Assembly (NCBI GenBank): GCA_018334525.1
Contig: JAGXLT010000010.1
Location: 1-10,921 of the forward strand
Direction of reading: 5' to 3'
Source: Gammaproteobacteria bacterium
GTDB taxonomy: Bacteria; Pseudomonadota; Gammaproteobacteria; Nitrococcales; Nitrococcaceae
DNA: 10,921 bases
Positions 7,486 through 10,921 of this stretch are shown here, piece by piece. Position numbers and translations under genes: made by a program. Under the pieces are notes generated by a model. That model was not told the origin of the DNA and searched no databases. It saw nothing but the letters and a program-made list of their open reading frames with translations. Within the stretch, counting starts at the first letter, position 1; each line of letters begins with the position of its first letter.

Positions 7486-8124
7486 TTGTCCATCGACTAT
7501 CGCCAGGCCCAGTTTTTGCTGTCTGCCGCCGAGCTTGAGCAGCTTCCGCCGGACACCGGGCGCGAGGTTGCGTTTGCCGGTCGCTCCAACGCCGGCAAGT
7601 CCAGCGCACTCAACCGCATCACTGGCCAGCGCGCCCTGGCCCGCGTCAGCAAAACGCCCGGCCGCACGCAGCAGATCAACGTTTTTCCTTTGCCGGGAAG
7701 TGTGGGTGTCTCGGATGAGGTGGGTGAAGGTGTGGGTGTCTCGGATAGACGCCTTATCGATTTGCCGGGTTATGGATACGCCAAAGCGCCGGCGAGTTTA
7801 CGCGCGCATTGGCAAAAGGTGCTGCCGCAATACCTGGAGTCGCGTCAGTCTTTGCAGGGACTGATTTTAATTATGGATGTCCGGCACCCGCTCGGGCCTC
7901 TCGATCAACAGATGCTGGAGTGGTGCGCGGCAGCAGATTTGGGTGTCCATGTTTTGCTCAGCAAAGCAGACAAGCTGCGGCGCGGGCCTGCAGGCAACGT
8001 GCTGCAACAGGTTCGGCCTGCGGTGAGTAAAATTTGTAATAAGGCGTCGATTCAGCTCTTTTCCGCCGCGAAAGACGATGGTGTTGACGCAGCGCGCAAG
8101 CAACTGGATTTTTGGTTGGAATAA
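7486..8124 (+). CDS. engB: Ribosome-biogenesis GTP-binding protein EngB/YihA, with an extra motif-encoded loop
   Basis: About 212 residues from TTG at 7486; an in-frame ATG at 7435 would add 17 residues not seen in E. coli. EngB is a cytoplasmic GTPase for large-subunit ribosome assembly. Motifs in order: G1 GRSNAGKS, G2 region SKTPGRTQ with the switch Thr, G3 DLPGYG, G4 SKADKL, G5 SAAK. The sequence otherwise follows E. coli YihA closely. The oddity is between INVF and RRLIDLPGYG: E. coli has about 5 residues there (EVADG), this protein about 20. The extra part holds two copies of VGVSD, each coded by an identical 16-bp motif (7701-7716 and 7731-7746), 30 bp apart. The insert should sit at the tip of the beta2-beta3 hairpin, where it may be tolerated. 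The gene is convergent with polA, as in E. coli. Confidence 0.95.
   Translation: MSIDYRQAQFLLSAAELEQLPPDTGREVAFAGRSNAGKSSALNRITGQRALARVSKTPGRTQQINVFPLPGSVGVSDEVGEGVGVSDRRLIDLPGYGYAKAPASLRAHWQKVLPQYLESRQSLQGLILIMDVRHPLGPLDQQMLEWCAAADLGVHVLLSKADKLRRGPAGNVLQQVRPAVSKICNKASIQLFSAAKDDGVDAARKQLDFWLE
7701..7716 (+). repeat. Dispersed 16-bp motif, copy 4 (in engB, tandem pair)
   Basis: TGTGGGTGTCTCGGAT, full consensus; encodes VGVSD. Identical to copy 5, which begins 30 bp downstream. Confidence 0.95.
7731..7746 (+). repeat. Dispersed 16-bp motif, copy 5 (in engB, tandem pair)
   Basis: TGTGGGTGTCTCGGAT, full consensus; encodes VGVSD in the same frame as copy 4. The 14-bp spacer between the two (GAGGTGGGTGAAGG) is itself G-rich and motif-like. 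Confidence 0.95.
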
Positions 8125-8166
8125 AATAAAAAAACCCTGGGCAGCCTTGGGGTCGGCCGCCCAGGG
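8123..8166 (-). terminator. Intrinsic terminator downstream of polA / candidate sRNA
   Basis: A 12-bp GC-rich stem (CCCTGGGCGGCC with GGCTGCCCAGGG, one G-U pair) and an 8-base loop lead straight into T7-A-T4 on the minus strand. The U-run overlaps the engB stop codon. On the plus strand the same hairpin is preceded by A's and not followed by T's, so it does not terminate engB in the usual way. Confidence 0.85.
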
Positions 8167-8250
8167 AGCACGATTCGGCCTTGGGGGCAGGGCCGAATCA
8201 TTGGCCCGCTAGAAAGGGAGGGAATAGCGGGCCGCGCCGGGCATTGGCGC
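8123..8250 (-). ncRNA. Candidate small RNA in the engB-polA gap (positional analogue of Spot 42 / ErsA)
   Basis: Read on the polA strand, the gap holds three consecutive perfect hairpins. The first pairs 8233-8225 with 8211-8203 (GGCCCGCTA stem, loop TTCCCTCCCTTTC). The second pairs 8199-8191 with 8180-8172 (GATTCGGCC stem, loop CTGCCCCCAA). The third pairs 8166-8155 with 8146-8135 (12 bp with one G-U, loop GACCCCAA) and is followed by U7-A-U4. All three loops are C-rich, as expected for an antisense RNA that pairs with G-rich ribosome binding sites. In E. coli this locus encodes Spot 42 and in Pseudomonas ErsA. I also recall that the C-rich-loop RNA sX13 of Xanthomonas lies near polA. A candidate promoter at 8257-8284 predicts a transcript of about 125 nt. 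Structure and terminator are seen directly; expression and function are inferred. Confidence 0.65.
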
Positions 8251-8256
8251 AACTAC

Positions 8257-8284
8257 TATGACAACATTAAAAATAGAAGAGTTC
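8257..8284 (-). promoter_or_regulatory. Possible sigmaE/AlgU-like promoter for the candidate sRNA
   Basis: On the minus strand GAACTC (8284-8279) is followed after 17 bases by TCATA (8261-8257). This resembles extracytoplasmic-stress promoters (GAACTT, 16-17 bases, then TCTGA or TCAAA). The implied start is near 8250. ErsA in Pseudomonas, at the same locus, is controlled by AlgU. A sigma70 alternative (TTGTTC, 17 bases, TCTATT) is poorer. Both boxes are short, so chance similarity is possible. Confidence 0.35.
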
Positions 8285-8327
8285 ATCCCTTTTTGAACAA
8301 TTTCAATCAATGCTGCTGATCGGATGC

Positions 8328-10921
8328 TTAATGCGCAGCATCCCAGTTCTCTCCCATGCCCACCTCAACCTCTAGCGGCACATCGAGGGTTGCGGCATCT
8401 ACCATGAATGCCTGGATACGTTCGGAGACTGCAGAGGCGTGGGTGTCTTGGATTTCAAGAACCAGCTCATCGTGAACCTGCATGACCATCCGAGTCTCCG
8501 GCGATTCGGTACGAATCCACTCATCAACCGCGATCATCGCTCGTTTAATGATATCGGCCGCAGTCCCCTGCATTGGCGCGTTGATGGCTGTCCGCTCTGC
8601 GTATTGTCGGCGCTGGTTATTTCGGCTGTGAATCTCGGGAAGATAAAGGCGTCGACCGTAAACTGTCTCTACAAACCCTTGTTCATGGGCTAATTTCCGT
8701 GTTTTCTCCATAAAATCTTTAACGCCGGGGTAACGTTCAAAATACCGATCGACATACGCCTGGGCCTCACCACGCTCAATACCGAGCTGTCGCGCCAGTC
8801 CCCAGGCCGACATCCCGTAAATCAGCCCGAAATTAATCGCCTTGGCCGCGCGACGCTGATCTGCGGTGATGGCATCGGGTGTGCCGCCAAAAACTTCTGC
8901 AGCCGTGGCGGCGTGGATGTCTTGGTTTTTCGCAAAAGCGTTCTTGAGACTTTCATCACCAGAGAGATGCGCCATGATGCGAAGCTCGACCTGCGAGTAG
9001 TCAGCAGCTAATAGCAGACACCCATCGTTCGGGATAAACGCGCGCCTGATACGTCGACCCTCAGCGCTTCTTATCGGAATATTCTGAAGATTTGGATCTG
9101 AGGACGATAAACGCCCCGTTGCGGCCACTGCTTGATGATAGGAAGTATGCACTCGCCCTGTTTTCGGATTAATCAGCGTAGGCAGCTTCTCGGTATAGGT
9201 AGAGCGCAGCTTTGAGACGCTCCGATAATCCAGGATAAGCCGCGGCAGATCATGTCCCTGCGCAGCCAGTTCTTCTAGTACGGATTCGGCTGTAGAAGGG
9301 GCTCCCTTGGGTGTCTTGGATAGCACCGGCAAACCCTGTCGCTCATAAAGGATTTCCTGAATTTGCTTAGGAGAACTGAGGTTGAATGGCCCATCGGCCA
9401 TATCATGAGCTGCTTGCTCGATCTCCTGCATTTTTTCTGCCAGCTCTCGACTTTGGACACCCAATAACTCCGGATCTACGCGAACGCCTGTTCGCTCTAT
9501 GCGTGACAGCACCGGTAGCAACGGGATCTCTATTTCTTGATAGACCTTGCAGGGTTTCGGCTCGGACTGCAGCCGAGGCCACAGGTGCTCATGCAGCCGT
9601 AAAGTGACATCCGCGTCTTCTGCGGCATACTCAACCGCTTCAGACAGAGCAACCTGATCAAAGGTGATTTGTTTTGCCCCCTTACCGGCCACGTCTTCGT
9701 AACTAATCGGCTGATAATCCAGATACTTATTCGCCAGCGAGTTCATATCGTGCCGACTTGCTGTTGAATCCAAGCAGTAAGAGGCGAGCATCGTATCGTG
9801 GGCCACACCACGAAGATCGATGTTGTGGTTAGCCAGGACACTCATGTCATATTTTAAGTTTTGCCCCAGCTTTTTCTTATCAGGATCTTCAAGCAATGGC
9901 TTTAGCCGCTCAAGCGTTGTTTCCCGGTCAAGTTGCTCAGGTAGGTCCGGGCCGCAATGTGCAAGGGGAAGATAGGCGGCTTCACCGGGGGTGACTGCAA
10001 ACGAGACACCCACAATTTTTGCATTCATATAATTCAAGCTGTCTGTCTCGAGATCGAAAGAAAAGTATTCCGCGGTCTCGAGCCGCCCAATCCACTCTTC
10101 CAGCTCGGCCTCTGTTTGAATGCATGTGTAGGTGCCGCGTTCTGCGGCTGGTATGTTGGCTTCAGAACTGTGGGTGTCTGCGTTATGCCCCGGGTTGTCC
10201 CCTTCATTGCGACGCAGCTCGCGCAGCCAGCTGTTGAAACCGAGGTGCTGGTAGAGGTCGGTCAGTATGTGGGTGTCTTGGTTCTGCAAAATCAGCTCAT
10301 CCGGCCTCAGCGGCAGATCGAGCGAACAGTGGATAGTGGCGAGCTCACGCGAAAGGTCGAGTTCATCGAGGTGCGCACGAAGGTTTTCGCCCACTTTCCC
10401 GCCAATGGCGTCAGCGTTCTGCTTGATGCCATCCAGTGAATCGTATTCATTCAGCCACTTGGCAGCGGTTTTTGGGCCGACCTTTGGCACACCGGGAATA
10501 TTGTCAGAGGTATCTCCAACCAAAGCGAGGTAGTCAATGATCCGCTCCGGCGGCACGCCGAATTTATTGATTACACCCTCACGATCAAGGCGCGTATTAG
10601 ACATGGTGTTCAGCAAGGTCACGGAGGGCCCGACCAGCTGGGCCATGTCTTTATCACCCGTTGAAATAATGACCGGCATATCAATCTGAGTAGCCTGGAC
10701 AGCCAACGTACCAATAACGTCGTCTGCTTCTACACCGGTGATTTCAATCAGTGGAAAGCCCAATGCTTCCACAAGCTGTTTTAGTGGCTTGCGCTGCTGA
10801 GCAAGATCGCTGGGCATCGGCGGGCGATTGGCTTTGTATTCGGCGTAAAGGTCATCGCGGAAGGTTCGGCCCGGCGCATCAAAAACGACGGCAATTCGGT
10901 CGGATTGTTCTCCTTCTTTCC
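8328..10921 (-). CDS. polA: DNA polymerase I (5' end cut by window edge)
   Basis: About 863 codons are visible. The reading frame continues through the right edge (VVFDAPGRTFRDDLY at about 10844-10888), and comparison with E. coli suggests about 50 N-terminal residues are missing. Three domains follow in order. The 5'-nuclease has GVEADDVIGTLA, STGDKDMAQLV and GDTSDNIPGVPKVG. The 3'-5' exonuclease has DEDD residues in FDLETDS, GQNLKYD and AAEDADVTL, all present, so proofreading should work. The polymerase has AADYSQVELR (catalytic Asp), AKAINFGLIYG and QVHDELV (second catalytic Asp). It ends ENWDAAH, like E. coli ENWDQAH. Its role is Okazaki fragment processing and repair synthesis. It carries six exact copies of the dispersed motif and two near copies, mostly in variable loops or the inter-domain linker. 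The visible part of the gene is otherwise ordinary. Confidence 0.98.
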   Translation of the reverse strand, partial: KEGEQSDRIAVVFDAPGRTFRDDLYAEYKANRPPMPSDLAQQRKPLKQLVEALGFPLIEITGVEADDVIGTLAVQATQIDMPVIISTGDKDMAQLVGPSVTLLNTMSNTRLDREGVINKFGVPPERIIDYLALVGDTSDNIPGVPKVGPKTAAKWLNEYDSLDGIKQNADAIGGKVGENLRAHLDELDLSRELATIHCSLDLPLRPDELILQNQDTHILTDLYQHLGFNSWLRELRRNEGDNPGHNADTHSSEANIPAAERGTYTCIQTEAELEEWIGRLETAEYFSFDLETDSLNYMNAKIVGVSFAVTPGEAAYLPLAHCGPDLPEQLDRETTLERLKPLLEDPDKKKLGQNLKYDMSVLANHNIDLRGVAHDTMLASYCLDSTASRHDMNSLANKYLDYQPISYEDVAGKGAKQITFDQVALSEAVEYAAEDADVTLRLHEHLWPRLQSEPKPCKVYQEIEIPLLPVLSRIERTGVRVDPELLGVQSRELAEKMQEIEQAAHDMADGPFNLSSPKQIQEILYERQGLPVLSKTPKGAPSTAESVLEELAAQGHDLPRLILDYRSVSKLRSTYTEKLPTLINPKTGRVHTSYHQAVAATGRLSSSDPNLQNIPIRSAEGRRIRRAFIPNDGCLLLAADYSQVELRIMAHLSGDESLKNAFAKNQDIHAATAAEVFGGTPDAITADQRRAAKAINFGLIYGMSAWGLARQLGIERGEAQAYVDRYFERYPGVKDFMEKTRKLAHEQGFVETVYGRRLYLPEIHSRNNQRRQYAERTAINAPMQGTAADIIKRAMIAVDEWIRTESPETRMVMQVHDELVLEIQDTHASAVSERIQAFMVDAATLDVPLEVEVGMGENWDAAH
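8438..8453 (+). repeat. Dispersed 16-bp motif, copy 6 (in polA, antisense to gene)
   Basis: CGTGGGTGTCTTGGAT, one mismatch to consensus. Read as polA it encodes IQDTHA, just after the HDELV motif, where E. coli has an unrelated variable sequence. Confidence 0.9.
8912..8927 (+). repeat. Near copy of the dispersed motif (in polA)
   Basis: CGTGGATGTCTTGGTT: one mismatch in the 9-bp core (GGATG for GGGTG). Encodes NQDIHAA. E. coli Pol I has GKDIHRA here, so this match may follow from protein conservation. Confidence 0.4.
9011..9026 (-). repeat. Dispersed 16-bp motif, copy 7 (in polA)
   Basis: Exact core on the minus strand (9016-9024) with poorly matching flanks (GATGGGTGTCTGCTAT). Encodes DGCLL just before the catalytic DYSQ. 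Confidence 0.6.
9306..9321 (+). repeat. Dispersed 16-bp motif, copy 8 (in polA, antisense to gene)
   Basis: CTTGGGTGTCTTGGAT: exact core and full consensus tail. Here the polA frame is different and the motif encodes SKTPK. Confidence 0.85.
9999..10014 (-). repeat. Dispersed 16-bp motif, copy 9 (in polA)
   Basis: TGTGGGTGTCTCGTTT on the minus strand. Encodes VGVSFA, at a conserved strand of the exonuclease domain (E. coli VGLSFA). Confidence 0.85.
10169..10184 (+). repeat. Dispersed 16-bp motif, copy 10 (in polA linker)
   Basis: TGTGGGTGTCTGCGTT: exact core, tail slightly off. Encodes NADTHS in the unconserved linker between the 5'-nuclease and 3'-5' exonuclease domains. Confidence 0.85.
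10268..10283 (+). repeat. Dispersed 16-bp motif, copy 11 (in polA)
   Basis: TGTGGGTGTCTTGGTT, full consensus. Read as polA it encodes NQDTHI near the end of the 5'-nuclease domain. Copy 10 lies 99 bp away in the same orientation. Confidence 0.9.

Noticed and set aside
7701..7746. The 30-bp-spaced pair in engB as a CRISPR or ordinary tandem-repeat array
   Set aside because: Only two units, 14-bp spacer, inside a conserved essential gene, and the same 16-bp word occurs singly elsewhere in the window.
213..10283. The motif as a FtsK-orienting (KOPS-like) or Chi-like strand-polar signal
   Set aside because: Seven copies point one way and four the other, without a clear skew within this short stretch; not excluded genome-wide but not favoured here.
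9957..10439. 160-codon open frame on the plus strand opposite polA
   Set aside because: It is entirely antisense to conserved polA sequence, has no ribosome binding site I can see, and resembles no family; it is a shadow frame.

Overview
The window looks like chromosomal core DNA of a gammaproteobacterium of moderate GC. The evidence is gene content and order: tesA divergent from ybbA-ybbP, a cytochrome c4 / DsbA / EEP-phosphatase block beside engB, and engB convergent with polA. The encoded proteins align closely, from memory, with their E. coli counterparts. Cytochrome c maturation here is of the ResB/CcsB type (System II), unlike the Ccm system of E. coli and Pseudomonas. I cannot name a genus.

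Layout: (1) 1-659, minus, 3'-truncated FtsX-like permease YbbP; 659-1354, minus, its ATPase YbbA. (2) 1353-2015, plus, secreted GDSL esterase TesA, whose ATG shares a CATG with the ybbA start and whose 3' end overlaps the next gene antisense by 86 bp. (3) 1930-7392, a tight minus-strand operon read in the order cytochrome c4, resB, ccsB, dsbA, EEP hydrolase. A good sigma70-type promoter lies in front of cytochrome c4. (4) 7486-8124, plus, the essential GTPase EngB, probably starting at a TTG. (5) 8125-8327, the engB/polA gap, with three perfect hairpins with C-rich loops and an intrinsic terminator on the polA strand: a likely small RNA at the locus that holds Spot 42 in E. coli and ErsA in Pseudomonas. 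(6) 8328 to the window end, minus, DNA polymerase I lacking about 50 N-terminal residues beyond the edge.

The operon is functionally coherent. DsbA handles thiols in the periplasm, ResB/CcsB carry and attach haem to CXXCH motifs, and cytochrome c4 is a dihaem client of that machinery.

The most unusual signal is a dispersed 16-bp DNA motif, consensus TGTGGGTGTCTYGGWT. Its 9-bp core TGGGTGTCT occurs 11 times exactly in 10.9 kb, against about 0.08 expected for random sequence on both strands. All copies lie inside coding sequence, on both strands and in three reading frames. Six are in polA and two are in an extra EngB loop, so it is a DNA-level signal. My leading interpretation is a DNA-uptake-sequence-like element of a naturally competent bacterium; this is inference.
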